From Chitinophagaceae bacterium (lineage in GTDB: Bacteria; Bacteroidota; Bacteroidia; Chitinophagales; Chitinophagaceae): a stretch of 64,000 nt of DNA. Position 1 is the stretch's first letter. Each line of letters begins with the position of its first letter. Shown here in pieces: positions 1-9,404 of the stretch. The translations under genes and the position numbers were made by a program. Where the stretch lies: NCBI GenBank assembly GCA_016719815.1, contig JADJYK010000017.1, positions 53,633 to 117,632 on the forward strand, read 5' to 3'. A model generated the notes under the pieces. The model did no database searches and was not told the DNA's origin. It saw only the letters and a program-made list of their open reading frames with translations.

Positions 1-137
1 ACCATAATAACCTCCCTTACAGCATTAATATCTGTAGCCTTTGAAATACGGATATGTGAAGGGATCAATAATGAAAAAAGTGTTATCACTACTGCAAAAG
101 CCAGAATACTTATAAAACCAAGTTTAATAATTTTCAC
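1..137 (-). CDS. N-terminal fragment of a membrane-anchored protein, probably SRPBCC (polyketide cyclase-like) family
   Basis: Only the first 45 codons lie in the window; the gene runs off the left edge. Reading starts at a GTG at 135-137 because no in-frame ATG lies just upstream. The peptide has a short basic start (VKIIK), one hydrophobic segment at about residues 6-25, and then IPSHIRISKATDINA. This arrangement, with one anchor followed by a P-S/V-x-V/I-S-R/K-A stretch, is typical of anchored SRPBCC proteins of Chitinophagaceae. It lies 55 nt downstream of the ABC permease on the same strand and could be cotranscribed. The family call rests on the N-terminus alone. Confidence 0.5.
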   Translation of the reverse strand, partial: MKIIKLGFISILAFAVVITLFSLLIPSHIRISKATDINAVREVIM

Positions 138-192
138 AACGTTAATGGTTTAATGTTTGCCATCTGTTATTATTTGGGCTCATCCCAGTTTC

Positions 193-1310
193 TCATTCCC
201 ACTTGAGAACTCTTACAGCAATAGCATAAGCAATGGCTATCCAAATACCAAGTATACCGGTTTCCTTCAAGCAATCAAGAACCGTCAATCCTTCAAAGAA
301 ATTTTTCGCACTGCATCATTATACTGTGTCAGCGGAAGAACTTTACAGATTTCCTGCAACCACTTTGGAAATACTTCGATAGTAAAGAAAGTTCCGGACA
401 GCATCATTTGGGGCAACGCAAAAATGTTTATCAGCAACGGTATTGAAGAATCTGTTTTGACCACACTGCTGAAGATAAGCCCCACTCCCATCAGGAAAAA
501 TAACATAACCAGTGTTAACAGGAGAATTTGCAAAAATGTAAATACACCGTGGATGAGAGTAAAGTTCATTGCAAAATGACCAAATACAATTAGTACTGTA
601 ACACTCAGCACCTGAAAGGCAAGACGGCTGAACCCGATTCCCATCAGGATATTAATTTTCTTAACGGGTGTTGCATAAAATCGTTTCAGCACCAGTTGTT
701 CCCTGAGTCCAAAGAAAGTAAAAGCAATCCCAAACAAAGTGGAAAAAAGAATAGAAAAGCCCAGTTGCCCTGGAAGAATGAAATCTATCGCACGGTACTT
801 ACGAACAGCCTCAATATCGGGCTGACGCACCACCACTATATCCTCTGCATTCTTGCTGAGAAGTTTTTCCAGTTTCAGTTTCACCAGGTCGAGGCTGGGA
901 AGAAAGCTATAAATTGTATTGCTGCTCGCAGTGGTTGTTCTTATACCCACAGTATAATGCAGTCGTCCTGCTGTATCCGTTTGTTTTTGAATGTCAAGAA
1001 TAGCTGTAAGCTTCCCCTTTATCATATCTTCTCTCCTTTCTACGGTATCGGCATATTTGATCATTTTTATTCCGGGAATTTGCAAAAGGGCATTATAGAA
1101 CGTATCGGTAACAGAAACTTCTTTCTCTAATGCAATCCTGTAAGTTATGCCGCTGCCGCTTCCAAAAGCACCAAAAATCAATACAAATATGATGGGAAAA
1201 AGTATACTGAAAATTAATGCACTCGGATTTTCAAATATTGCCCTGAAGCTTGCCTTTGTGATTGCCCATAACGCCTTTGACGGACTATATTGCTGTACCG
1301 TTGGTTTCAT
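193..1310 (-). CDS. ABC-2 type transporter permease (one frameshift)
   Basis: Membrane subunit of an ABC-2 type exporter. It has a cytoplasmic N-terminus, a first membrane span at about residues 32-48 (ALIFSILFPIIFVLIFGAFG), a large external loop at about 60-180, then five more hydrophobic segments including GQLGFSILFSTLFGIAFTFF and the MLSGTFF turn. The reading frame appears to stop at 285 after RKISLKD. If one base is added in the A run near 303-308, it continues as FFEGLTVLD and a last membrane span to a TGA at 193-195, giving about 372 residues, the usual family length. The break is therefore probably a sequence error. No ABC ATPase gene is adjacent inside the window. It diverges from folK with 60 bp between the start codons. 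The substrate is unknown. Confidence 0.85.
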
Positions 1311-1370
1311 TTTGGCAAATGTATTTTTTTTATGGTCAAGACAGAAATTAAAGATATTTGCACAGCTAAT

Positions 1371-1853
1371 ATGAATACAGCATTCTTACTTACAGGGGGA
1401 AACATGGGCAACAGGGCTGCCAATCTTGAAAAAGCAAGAGAAATTATATCAGCAGAATGCGGAAGCATTATTTCTGCCTCATCATTATATGAAACGGCAG
1501 CATGGGGAAAAACTGACCAGCCATCTTTTTTGAACCAGGCACTTAAAATTTCGACCTCATTAACTGCCTTACAGCTTATACGCCGGGTACTTAAAGCGGA
1601 AAAGAAAATAGGCCGGATTCGCAAAGAAAAATTCGGTCCACGCATTATTGATATTGATATATTGCTTTTTAATGACGAAGTACATAATTTTTCCTTATTA
1701 AAAGTACCCCACCCCGAACTGCAAAACCGTCGTTTTGCCCTTTTGCCTTTGGCCGAAATAGCCCCCGGTGCCATACATCCTTTGCTTAAAAAGAATATTG
1801 AAGAATTACTAAATGAATGTCCCGATACATTACCGGCTAAAAAGTATTCCTGA
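1371..1853 (+). CDS. folK: 2-amino-4-hydroxy-6-hydroxymethyldihydropteridine diphosphokinase (HPPK)
   Basis: Transfers pyrophosphate from ATP to 6-hydroxymethyl-7,8-dihydropterin in folate synthesis. The 160-residue length fits HPPK. The order of motifs is right: LLTGGNMGNR near residue 6, SSLYETAAWGKTDQPSFLNQA at about 38-58 (pterin site and loop), KIGRIRKEKFGPRIIDIDILL at about 84-105 with the catalytic Asp pair, and PHPELQNRRFALLPLAEI at about 117-134. The ATG at 1371 is chosen because homologues begin MNTAxLLxGGNxGxR; an upstream in-frame start at 1290 would add residues not found in the family. A box resembling the minus-7 element (GATATTTG, 1353-1360) lies 10 nt upstream. The broken deoxynucleoside kinase follows, a common neighbour of folK in this phylum. 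Confidence 0.93.
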   Translation: MNTAFLLTGGNMGNRAANLEKAREIISAECGSIISASSLYETAAWGKTDQPSFLNQALKISTSLTALQLIRRVLKAEKKIGRIRKEKFGPRIIDIDILLFNDEVHNFSLLKVPHPELQNRRFALLPLAEIAPGAIHPLLKKNIEELLNECPDTLPAKKYS

Positions 1854-1950
1854 TTTTTTCCACAGCTCTTTGTAATCAATTTTTTTGCCGCCACATTTGG
1901 CATATTTTGCACCCGTACTCGTACTTCTATCTCGTACATTATACTTTTTC

Positions 1951-2580
1951 ATGAACTACCACTTCATTACCATAGAAGGAAATATTGGTGCCGGCAAAAC
2001 AACCCTGGCGCATTTGCTCAGCAAACATTATAATGCAAGGCTGGTGCTGGAGGAGTTTGCGGACAACCCCTTTCTGTCTAAATTTTATGAACATCCTGAG
2101 CAATATGCCTTCCCGGTTGAACTTTTTTTTATGGCCGAAAGGTTTAAACAATTAAAAGAACTTATTCAGCAAAAAGATCTTTTCAAAGCGTAACAATATC
2201 TGATTAATTTTTTACAAAATGTCTTCTGTTTTCCAAAGTAACCCTGCCCGATGATGAGTTCAGGCTGTACCAGCGCCTTTTTGACATTATACACCAGCAA
2301 TTGATACAGCCGGATATTCTGATCTATCTGCACTCACCTATTGCAAGGCTTCAGGCTAATATAAAAAAGAAACAGGGCTTATGAACAGAATATACCTGAC
2401 GAATATCTTTTTAACCTGCAGGAAACATATACACATTACATCAAACAGCATAATGTAAAAACATTGTTCATTGATACAAGCAATGCAGACTTTTTAGGCA
2501 ATGAACAACACCTGGAAGTTATTTACGAAGCCCTGGAAAAAGATTACGAACAGGGCCAGTATTATATCACATTACCATGA
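1951..2580 (+). pseudogene. Deoxynucleoside kinase, disrupted in three places
   Basis: Deoxyadenosine/deoxyguanosine-type kinase that would phosphorylate deoxynucleosides in salvage. The P-loop EGNIGAGKTTLA sits at residues 9-20, followed by LEEFADNPFL and ELFFMAERFKQL, all typical of the dNK family. The frame closes at a TAA at 2191-2193, but coding sense continues: TKCLLFSKVTLPDDEFRLYQ from about 2209, IYLHSPIARLQANIK to about 2370, then after a further shift NRAYEQNIPDEYLFNLQE and a C-terminus ending YYITLP before the TGA at 2578-2580. At least one frameshift near 2185-2195, a TAA in place of a Tyr codon near 2203, and one frameshift near 2375-2380 are needed. The stop overlaps the MFS start by four bases (ATGA). 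The gene may be truly decayed or intact and badly sequenced. Confidence 0.8.
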
Positions 2581-3821
2581 GTAAGAGCTGGCACATAAAG
2601 AATCTCTTCCGGGTTATCATCAACCCTGAATTTACACGGTACATAACAGCAAGAATTCTCTTTATTGCGGGTCTGCGCATGACACCTGTATTATTAGGCT
2701 GGAGATTGTATGAAATAACAGGCAGTAAGCTGGCATTAGGTATTCTTGGTTTAGCAGAAGTAATACCGGCCATCTCTTTGGCATTACCTGCCGGCGTTAA
2801 AGTTGACAAAAGCAATAAACACCGTTTACTCAGTCTTTGTATGCTCCTTTATTTTTTCATAATGGCGGGTTTAATGCTGGTTACGTCTGAATGGATGCGG
2901 CAGCATTACTCAAGAAGAACCATTGAATGGAGTATTTATTCCCTAATTTTTGTTACAGGAGCGGTGAGGGCATTCGCCGGCTCTGCCTTCAATGCCTTTA
3001 TGCCACAACTTGTTCCGGCCGAATCGTTGGTAAAGGCTGTATCGTACAATAGCATGGTTTGGCTGATAGCAGCAGTGGCCGGTCCGGCGACGGCCGGTTT
3101 ATTGATGGGGTATACCAATATCACTATCGCCTTCATACCTGTATGTATTTTGGTAGGTTTGTCATTTCTTCTGTTTCAAAAAATTAAGCCAAAGCCTGTA
3201 AGCTGGCAGGGCACCAGCAAAACATGGGATGGCGTAAAAGAAGGATTACGCTTTGTCTTCCACCAAAAAGCATTGCTGGGAGCGATGAGCCTTGATATGT
3301 TTGCCGTTTTATTTGGGGGTGCAGTTGCATTATTACCAGCATTTGCCAGTGATATTCTCCATGTGGGTCCACAAGGTTTGGGTTGGCTGGTGGCAGCTAC
3401 TTATCTTGGCAATTTCATAGCCATTGCATGGCTAACAGCACATCCACTCACAGGGAAACAAGGTAAAATTCTATTGTATGTTGTTGCCGGTTTTGGTCTA
3501 TGCATTCTGGTATTTGCCATTTCAAAGAGTTTTTGGCTGAGTTTTATCGCACTCTTAGCCAGTGGCTTGTTCGATGGTGTGAGTGTAATTAGCCGGGGAA
3601 CTGGAGTGCAATTATTTGTGCCCGATGAAGTGCGGGGACGGGTATGTTCCGTTAACTCAATTTTCATTAATTCATCCAACGAACTGGGACAGTTTGAAAG
3701 TGGCGTTGCAGCTACTGCTATGGGCATGGTTCCTTCCGTAATTTTTGGCGGCTGCATGACCTTGCTCGTTTCCGTCATCACATGGTTCAAGGCACCTGGG
3801 TTAAGAAAGTTTGAATATTAG
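2577..3821 (+). CDS. MFS transporter, EntS-like (MFS_3) exporter
   Basis: A 414-residue major facilitator protein with about 12 hydrophobic segments. The sequence resembles the MFS_3 group that contains the enterobactin exporter EntS: RYITARILFIAGLRMTPVLLGWRLYEITGS at the start, then LALGILGLAEVIPAISLALPAG, a cytoplasmic loop at about residue 205-215 (KIKPKPVSWQGTSKTWD), and GLFDGVSVISRGTGVQLFVPDEVRGRV in the second half. The ATG overlaps the stop of the preceding kinase gene, so the two are probably translationally coupled. The substrate cannot be told from sequence; no siderophore genes are nearby. Confidence 0.85.
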   Translation: MSKSWHIKNLFRVIINPEFTRYITARILFIAGLRMTPVLLGWRLYEITGSKLALGILGLAEVIPAISLALPAGVKVDKSNKHRLLSLCMLLYFFIMAGLMLVTSEWMRQHYSRRTIEWSIYSLIFVTGAVRAFAGSAFNAFMPQLVPAESLVKAVSYNSMVWLIAAVAGPATAGLLMGYTNITIAFIPVCILVGLSFLLFQKIKPKPVSWQGTSKTWDGVKEGLRFVFHQKALLGAMSLDMFAVLFGGAVALLPAFASDILHVGPQGLGWLVAATYLGNFIAIAWLTAHPLTGKQGKILLYVVAGFGLCILVFAISKSFWLSFIALLASGLFDGVSVISRGTGVQLFVPDEVRGRVCSVNSIFINSSNELGQFESGVAATAMGMVPSVIFGGCMTLLVSVITWFKAPGLRKFEY

Positions 3822-3900
3822 CAATTAATCCCAAGTCTGAATTTGCTGCCAAATATTCATTTAACTTTAATGAAGCATCCCAACTATAAAATATAAACAA

Positions 3901-4797
3901 ATGAACCGCCGCTCTTTTATCCAAAACACAGCCTTCACTTTTGGTGCTTTAACATTAACACAAAAAGGTCTTTTGGCTAACCTGTTTGAAGACCCCTGGA
4001 AGATAAAAATGCTTACAGATAATCTTGGTCTTTTTTCAGAAAGGGGTGGCACAATCGGTTTTCTGCTTACAAAAAAAGGGCTGGCAGTAGTTGACACTCA
4101 ATTTCCTGACCAGAGCAAACACCTGATGGATGAACTGAAAAAAAAGAGTGCAAAGCCAATCAAACTATTAATAAACACACATCATCACGGTGACCACACT
4201 TCAGGCAATATTGTTTTTAAAGGAATAGCAGAAACAGTAATCGCACATGCCAATTCGAAGCTGAACCAGGAAATAATTGCCAAACAAAATAAATCAGAAG
4301 ACAAACAATTATACCCTGATACTACTTTTACTGACAAGTGGTGCAAAAAACTGGGAGGCGAAAAAATCTGCTTACACTACTTTGGGGCGGCACATACTAA
4401 TGGTGACAGCCTGGTACACTTTCAGCACGCAAACATCGTACATATGGGAGATCTTGTTTTTAACCGTCGCCACCCGTATGTAGACCGGCCCGGGGGTGCA
4501 AGCATAAAAAGCTGGATACAAGTACTGGATAAAGCCATAAATACATTCGATACTAATACCCAATATATATTTGGACATGCCGGAACAGGTTATGAGGTAA
4601 CTGGCAAAGCTGAAGACCTGAATGCTTTCCACGACTATCTCGGTAACGTTTTGCAGTTTGTAGAAAAAGAAATGAAAGCCGGGAAAACCAAATATGAAAT
4701 ACTAAAAGCTACTTCCATACCTGGTGCTGATGAATGGAAAGGAGATGGAATAGCCCGGCCACTTACCGCTGCCTGGGAGGAGTTAGGAGGGAAATAA
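3901..4797 (+). CDS. Tat-type exported metallo-beta-lactamase-fold hydrolase
   Basis: A 298-residue metal-dependent hydrolase. The N-terminus has an RR motif (MNRRSFIQNTAF) and a hydrophobic stretch to about residue 25, as in twin-arginine signals, so export of the folded enzyme is likely. The zinc motif HHHGDH is at residues 94-99. Further ligands are likely in the segment GAAHTNGD near 165, in GDLVF near 184, and in FGHAGTGYE near 225. It lacks features of glyoxalase II or of true beta-lactamases; the substrate is unknown. It stands alone, with 79 bp after the MFS gene and a convergent RES toxin gene 4 bp downstream. Confidence 0.85.
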   Translation: MNRRSFIQNTAFTFGALTLTQKGLLANLFEDPWKIKMLTDNLGLFSERGGTIGFLLTKKGLAVVDTQFPDQSKHLMDELKKKSAKPIKLLINTHHHGDHTSGNIVFKGIAETVIAHANSKLNQEIIAKQNKSEDKQLYPDTTFTDKWCKKLGGEKICLHYFGAAHTNGDSLVHFQHANIVHMGDLVFNRRHPYVDRPGGASIKSWIQVLDKAINTFDTNTQYIFGHAGTGYEVTGKAEDLNAFHDYLGNVLQFVEKEMKAGKTKYEILKATSIPGADEWKGDGIARPLTAAWEELGGK

Positions 4798-4801
4798 GCG
4801 G

Positions 4802-5269
4802 CTATAAGTTCACTTCAACCCTTTTGTCAAAATAAATTCTCCTTCGACTCAAAATTTTCACTTTCTTAAAATCAGTATGTTGCGGATTCAAGAGCAAGTT
4901 TCTTTCCTCAAACACTATTACACTTGGCACAGAAAGCAACATATATTTCTTTTCCGTTAAAAAGAAATCACCAGTCCTCTGAGTTGAATTTCTGATGTCA
5001 GGAGCATCCCATCCGGCAGGCAGTTTTTTATAATCAGTTTCCAGAATAGATGCCGTATCCGGAACAAAGATGGTAACCAGAAAATAGGGTTTAGCATCCA
5101 GCATTTTGGCCGGTGTATGTGCCAGGATTTCCAGTAAAGCCAATGCCCGGCTCGAAGCTGTGTACAATGCAGGCAGCCCTTCGCTGTTCCATCTCCCGCC
5201 AAACAATTTTGCCCCATTACCACTCAAATCATCAGCATATTTCTCCTGTGTAATACGGTATAGTTCCAT
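4802..5269 (-). CDS. RES-domain toxin of a ParS/RES (Xre-RES) toxin-antitoxin pair
   Basis: A 155-residue RES protein. Characterised RES toxins are NAD-degrading or ADP-ribosyltransferase-like enzymes. Hallmarks seen are MELYRITQEKYADDLSGNGA with the conserved Arg near residue 4-5, GGRWNSEGLPALYTASSRALALLE at about 26-49 with the Arg, Tyr, Ser and Glu of the active-site cleft, and a C-terminal region with NLLLNPQH before KILSRRRIYFDKR. Homologues start at MxLYRI, so the ATG at 5267-5269 is used rather than an upstream TTG. It follows the antitoxin gene by 24 nt, the standard antitoxin-toxin order. Confidence 0.9.
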   Translation of the reverse strand: MELYRITQEKYADDLSGNGAKLFGGRWNSEGLPALYTASSRALALLEILAHTPAKMLDAKPYFLVTIFVPDTASILETDYKKLPAGWDAPDIRNSTQRTGDFFLTEKKYMLLSVPSVIVFEERNLLLNPQHTDFKKVKILSRRRIYFDKRVEVNL

Positions 5270-5293
5270 ATTAATAATAAGAATCAAATAATC

Positions 5294-5796
5294 TTAAAAA
5301 ACACCCTGTTCCAGCCTTCCTAATATCTTTAATACAAGTTGTATCCCAAAAGTGGTATCCAAAAAATCAAGAGGTGTTTTATTGCCAAGAGAAATCAGAG
5401 GACTGTGAACCCACTCAATAAATGCTTCTTTAGAACCTATCACTTCAATTCCACGTTGTGCAAAAGCGGCCAGTTCCAGTACTTTTCAGTTTTTAATGTA
5501 TCAAGCAGTTCATCTTCCTCTTTTCGCTGAATATTTCGGTGTGAACTGTGAAGCAATCTGCTCATCACCTCCATGGAAATTCCAAGGTGAGCTGCTAGTG
5601 ATTTCAATGTTGATTTTTGAATACCCTCTCTGGTAAGGGCAATTAAATCATAATCTCCGGAAATGGGTTTTTGAAGTGAAGTATTTCCTCCAAGAATAAC
5701 CCGGAATGTATTATACTTTATCGCCGGCTCTTCTGCCATTGATGACGCTTCTTCATGTAATGGGTATGCTTTTGATTTTTTAATTCTACTTCTCAT
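5294..5796 (-). CDS. Xre/MbcA/ParS-type antitoxin (one frameshift)
   Basis: Cognate antitoxin for the RES toxin, about 167 residues once joined. The N-terminal half contains a helix-turn-helix-like stretch (LKSLAAHLGISMEVMSRLLHSS). Just after this the frame runs to a stop near 5440, but adding one A in the run near 5478-5484 restores LELAAFAQRGIEVIGSKE, FIEWVHSPLISLGNKTPLDFL, and DTTFGIQLVLKILGRLEQGVF up to a TAA at 5294-5296. This is the standard ParS/MbcA C-terminal toxin-binding domain (DUF2384). The ATG at 5794-5796 (MRSRIKKSKAYPL) is chosen over longer readings because it lies just after a good minus-7 box. Autoregulation through the palindrome upstream is likely. Confidence 0.87.
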
Positions 5797-5812
5797 ACTC
5801 TCTTTCTTTAAC

Positions 5813-5844
5813 CAAAGATACGACATATTGGATAAAAAATATCC
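5813..5844 (-). promoter_or_regulatory. Candidate promoter and operator of the ParS/RES operon
   Basis: On the minus strand TATCTTTG (5813-5820) matches the Bacteroidota minus-7 element TAnnTTTG, 16 nt before the antitoxin ATG. Just upstream, at 5830-5844, lies a perfect palindrome, GGATA-N5-TATCC, placed where the minus-33 contact would fall. Antitoxins of this family repress their own operon, so this is a reasonable operator. No clear TTG is seen at the expected spacing. Confidence 0.45.
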
Positions 5845-5855
5845 ATTTTGTCTTA

Positions 5856-6338
5856 TTATTTTTTCGCTATCAGTTTTTCCAGTACATAATATGTAATAGG
5901 ACAAAAAGCCGAGTTTTTCAGTGTCAGTACCTTTCTTTTGATAATAACATCTTCATCTGTATATGGAAACCGCTGACAATCAGACGGCCGCTGATCATAA
6001 ATTGCACAGTAGTTATCTATACCTAAAAACGGACAAGGCGATGACTTTACAACAAAGTCACCATCTTCATCCACCCTCAGATAAGTTTCAATGAAATCAC
6101 CCTCCCGCATACGCAGGAATTTGCTGATTCGTTTTATATCCGGCGTTTTAAACCGGGGAGAGAAATTTTTACAGCAATTGGCACATTGCAGGCAATCCAC
6201 TTTGGAAAAAGCCTCATTGTGAAATTCAGGAAGTAGCCGTAATACCTCATTTTTCCCAGCCCTATCCAGGAACTGCTTGTATACTTTTTGTCTTTCGTTA
6301 GATTTCTTTTCCCAGTTATGCAAAAGCTTTTCAGTCAT
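5856..6338 (-). CDS. YkgJ-family cysteine cluster protein
   Basis: A 160-residue protein with the YkgJ/CxxCxxCC signature: DCLQCANCCKNFSPRF near residues 48-63, then CPFLGIDNYCAIYDQRPSDCQRFPY at about 101-125 and a final Cys in NSAFCPITYYVLEKL. The eight spaced cysteines are expected to bind zinc or an iron-sulfur cluster. The N-terminus is charged and helical, and no signal peptide or membrane span is seen, so it is cytoplasmic. Its molecular role is not established. It diverges from gcvP, with 159 bp between start codons. Confidence 0.85.
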   Translation of the reverse strand: MTEKLLHNWEKKSNERQKVYKQFLDRAGKNEVLRLLPEFHNEAFSKVDCLQCANCCKNFSPRFKTPDIKRISKFLRMREGDFIETYLRVDEDGDFVVKSSPCPFLGIDNYCAIYDQRPSDCQRFPYTDEDVIIKRKVLTLKNSAFCPITYYVLEKLIAKK

Positions 6339-6409
6339 ATTGCAAAGAAAAACATTTCACTGCTTATCCCCAGCATATTTGCAACACTCTTTTTGTCACC
6401 TCTGCGTCC

Positions 6410-6417
6410 TACCTTTG
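6410..6417 (+). promoter_or_regulatory. Candidate minus-7 promoter element for gcvP
   Basis: TACCTTTG matches TAnnTTTG and lies 80 nt before the gcvP ATG. No TTG is present at 19-21 nt upstream; the nearest ends 14 nt upstream, so the minus-33 part is weak or absent. Confidence 0.35.
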
Positions 6418-6497
6418 CGGGGCAAAAAGCAAATATTCTGTATTGAACTATTTGCCTGTTAATACGTTCTTATTATTACACTCATACTTTGACTTTT

Positions 6498-9383
6498 ATG
6501 AACCTGATTGAAAAACAAGCTAACGAATTCTCGGAAAGACATATAGGGCCTGGTGAAACAGATACGATGGCTATGCTGCAGATTATTGGGAATGCCAACC
6601 TCAATGAACTAATTGAACAAACTGTTCCTGCAGGAATTAGAATAGGCAAATCACTGAACCTGCCCGAAGCAATGAGTGAGTATGAGTATCTGCAACATAT
6701 TAAAATAATTTCTCAAAAAAACAAAGTATTCAAAACATACACTGGCCAGGGCTATTACGATACGATCGTTCCGTCCGTAATAATGCGCAATATTTTTGAG
6801 AACCCGGGCTGGTATACACAATACACCCCCTATCAGGCTGAGATTTCACAAGGCAGGCTTGAAAGCTTACTTAACTTCCAAACAATGGTAAGCGACCTTA
6901 CCGGATTACCCATTGCCAATGCCTCATTGCTTGATGAAGGAACTGCTGCAGCAGAAGCAATGGCCATGTTCTTTCACTCTGTAAACAAACAGGACATACC
7001 GGAAAGACCTAAATTTTTTGTTGACAAAGAAATATTCCCACAAACAAAAGATGTTCTTACCACAAGGGCAATTCCTGTTGGTATCGAAATAGTAGAAGGC
7101 AATTATAAATCGGCAGAGATAAATAACAGTTACTTCGGTGCCATTGTGCAGTATCCAAACGATAAAGGTGCCGTAGAAGATTACCGCAATTTCATCGAAA
7201 AAACACATGCTGCCGGTGCATTTGTTGTGATGGCCACAGACCTTCTGGCATTAACACTGCTTACTCCTCCCGGTGAACTAGGTGCCGATGTTGCAATTGG
7301 TTCTGCACAACGTTTTGGTGTACCACTTGGATATGGTGGACCACATGCTGCTTTTTTCGCAGCAAAATACGATTTCAAAAGAAGCATTCCTGGTCGTATT
7401 ATCGGAATCAGGATAGATGCACAGGGTAACCGAGCATTAAGAATGGCTTTACAGACAAGAGAACAACACATCAAGAGGGAAAAGGCCACTTCAAATATTT
7501 GCACAGCGCAGGCATTACTTGCCAATATGGCTGCTATGTATGCTGTTTATCATGGCCATGACGGACTTAAAGATATCGCCAAAAGAATAGCAACACTAAC
7601 CCAAACAGTGGCCATTTCACTTCAGGATATGGGATATGAATTAGTATCTGATGCTTTTTTTGACACCATTTTTATTAGAACAGACAACAATTCTGCGATC
7701 AAAGAAAATGCTGAGGCTAAGAGAATAAACCTGCGTTATGTTGGCAATAACCTTGTCGGCATTTCGATTGATGAGACTACAGATGTATCAGACCTCTTCG
7801 ATTTAATTAGTTGTTTTGAAAACGAAAAGGACACAGTAAGTTTTGAAATTGATCAGGACGCTTTGCTGGAGTACATCCCTTCTTCGTTGACAAGAACCTC
7901 TGGATTTCTTACCCATCCTGTTTTTAATACTTACAAAAGTGAAAGCCAGATGATGCGGTACATCAAGTATCTTGAAAACAAAGACCTGTCTCTAAATACT
8001 TCTATGATATCGCTGGGCAGCTGCACGATGAAATTAAATGCTGCTTCCGAAATGATTCCGCTCAGCTGGGCACACTGGAATAAAATACATCCTTTTGCAC
8101 CTGCAAGTCAGACAGAAGGATACCAGTTTATTATTGATGAACTGAGTAAATACCTTTGTGAAATAACTGCATTTGATGCCTGCAGCTTACAACCCAACAG
8201 TGGAGCACAGGGTGAATATGCCGGACTGCTTACTATCAAATCCTACCACGAAGCTAATGGTGATCACCATAGAAATGTAATGTTGATTCCGGTTTCAGCA
8301 CATGGCACAAATCCTGCATCTGCTGTTATGGCAGGCATGAAAGTAGTGGTGGTAAAAGCCTTAGAAAACGGCTATGTTGACATAGAAGACCTGAAAGTAA
8401 AGGCTGAAGCAAATGCTGCCACCCTTGCCGGTATAATGATTACGTATCCGAGTACTTACGGTATTTATGAGGAAACAATAAAGGAAATCACTGGCATAGT
8501 ACATGAGAATGGTGGGCAGGTATATATGGATGGAGCCAACATGAATGCCCAGGTGGGATTAACAGCACCTGGTTTAATTGGTGCAGATGTTTGTCATCTT
8601 AACCTTCATAAAACATTTGCTATACCACACGGGGGCGGTGGCCCCGGAATGGGTCCTATCTGCGTTAAAGCCCATCTTGCAAAACATTTACCGGGGCATT
8701 TTCTGTCTGACAGTACCGGTCAGACAGGTAGTACAGGAGCCGTTTCTGCTGCACCTTATGGATCGGCACTTATTCTTCTGATTTCTTATGGCTATATCAG
8801 AATGCTTGGCCCTAAGGGTTTGAAACAAGCAACTGAATATGCCATTCTGAATGCAAATTATATGAGAGCCAGACTTGCAGGTAAGTTCGATATTTTATAT
8901 ACCAACAGCAACGGGCAATGCGCCCATGAGTTTATTGTTGATTTAAGGCCTTTTAAAAAATCAGCTGAAATTGAAGCGGAAGATGTTGCGAAACGGCTTA
9001 TTGATTACGGCTTTCATGCTCCAACGATGAGCTTCCCGGTTCCCGGAACAATAATGATTGAACCCACAGAAAGTGAAGACAAAGCAGAATTAGACCGTTT
9101 CTGCGATGCACTACTCTCTATCCGTGAAGAAATCAGGACTATCGAAGAAGGAAAAACCGATAGGAAAGAAAATCCGTTAAAACATGCTCCGCATACTCAA
9201 ACGGAGGCTACCGCCAACGAGTGGAACCATCCTTACACCAGGCAGGATGCTGCTTTCCCGTTACCTTATGTAACACAAAACAAGTTCTGGCCTTCAGTAG
9301 CCCGAGTGAATAACACTTATGGTGACAGAAACCTGATTTGCACTTGTGAACCAGTTGAAAGTTATATGGAAGCAGAATCATAA
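6498..9383 (+). CDS. gcvP: Glycine dehydrogenase (aminomethyl-transferring), P-protein of the glycine cleavage system
   Basis: Decarboxylates glycine with PLP and passes the aminomethyl group to the lipoyl arm of GcvH. It is a full-length single-chain form of 961 residues, so both halves found separately in some bacteria are fused here. Recognisable parts are FSERHIGPGETDTMAMLQ near residue 10, YTPYQAEISQGRLESLLNFQ near 110-130, STNICTAQ-like TSNICTAQALLANMAA, SLGSCTMKLNAASEM near 510, and the PLP-lysine motif LHKTFAIPHGGGGPGMGPI, with the Lys at about residue 705. The ATG at 6498 is preferred over an in-frame TTG at 6489. gcvT and gcvH are not in the window. A strong terminator follows. Confidence 0.97.
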   Translation: MNLIEKQANEFSERHIGPGETDTMAMLQIIGNANLNELIEQTVPAGIRIGKSLNLPEAMSEYEYLQHIKIISQKNKVFKTYTGQGYYDTIVPSVIMRNIFENPGWYTQYTPYQAEISQGRLESLLNFQTMVSDLTGLPIANASLLDEGTAAAEAMAMFFHSVNKQDIPERPKFFVDKEIFPQTKDVLTTRAIPVGIEIVEGNYKSAEINNSYFGAIVQYPNDKGAVEDYRNFIEKTHAAGAFVVMATDLLALTLLTPPGELGADVAIGSAQRFGVPLGYGGPHAAFFAAKYDFKRSIPGRIIGIRIDAQGNRALRMALQTREQHIKREKATSNICTAQALLANMAAMYAVYHGHDGLKDIAKRIATLTQTVAISLQDMGYELVSDAFFDTIFIRTDNNSAIKENAEAKRINLRYVGNNLVGISIDETTDVSDLFDLISCFENEKDTVSFEIDQDALLEYIPSSLTRTSGFLTHPVFNTYKSESQMMRYIKYLENKDLSLNTSMISLGSCTMKLNAASEMIPLSWAHWNKIHPFAPASQTEGYQFIIDELSKYLCEITAFDACSLQPNSGAQGEYAGLLTIKSYHEANGDHHRNVMLIPVSAHGTNPASAVMAGMKVVVVKALENGYVDIEDLKVKAEANAATLAGIMITYPSTYGIYEETIKEITGIVHENGGQVYMDGANMNAQVGLTAPGLIGADVCHLNLHKTFAIPHGGGGPGMGPICVKAHLAKHLPGHFLSDSTGQTGSTGAVSAAPYGSALILLISYGYIRMLGPKGLKQATEYAILNANYMRARLAGKFDILYTNSNGQCAHEFIVDLRPFKKSAEIEAEDVAKRLIDYGFHAPTMSFPVPGTIMIEPTESEDKAELDRFCDALLSIREEIRTIEEGKTDRKENPLKHAPHTQTEATANEWNHPYTRQDAAFPLPYVTQNKFWPSVARVNNTYGDRNLICTCEPVESYMEAES

Positions 9384-9404
9384 TAAAACTTTGCTAAACT
9401 AAAA

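Noticed and set aside
1307..1939. Long minus-strand frame opposite folK
   Set aside because: It is the antisense of folK, has no recognisable motif, and lacks a signal or start context. folK explains the region.
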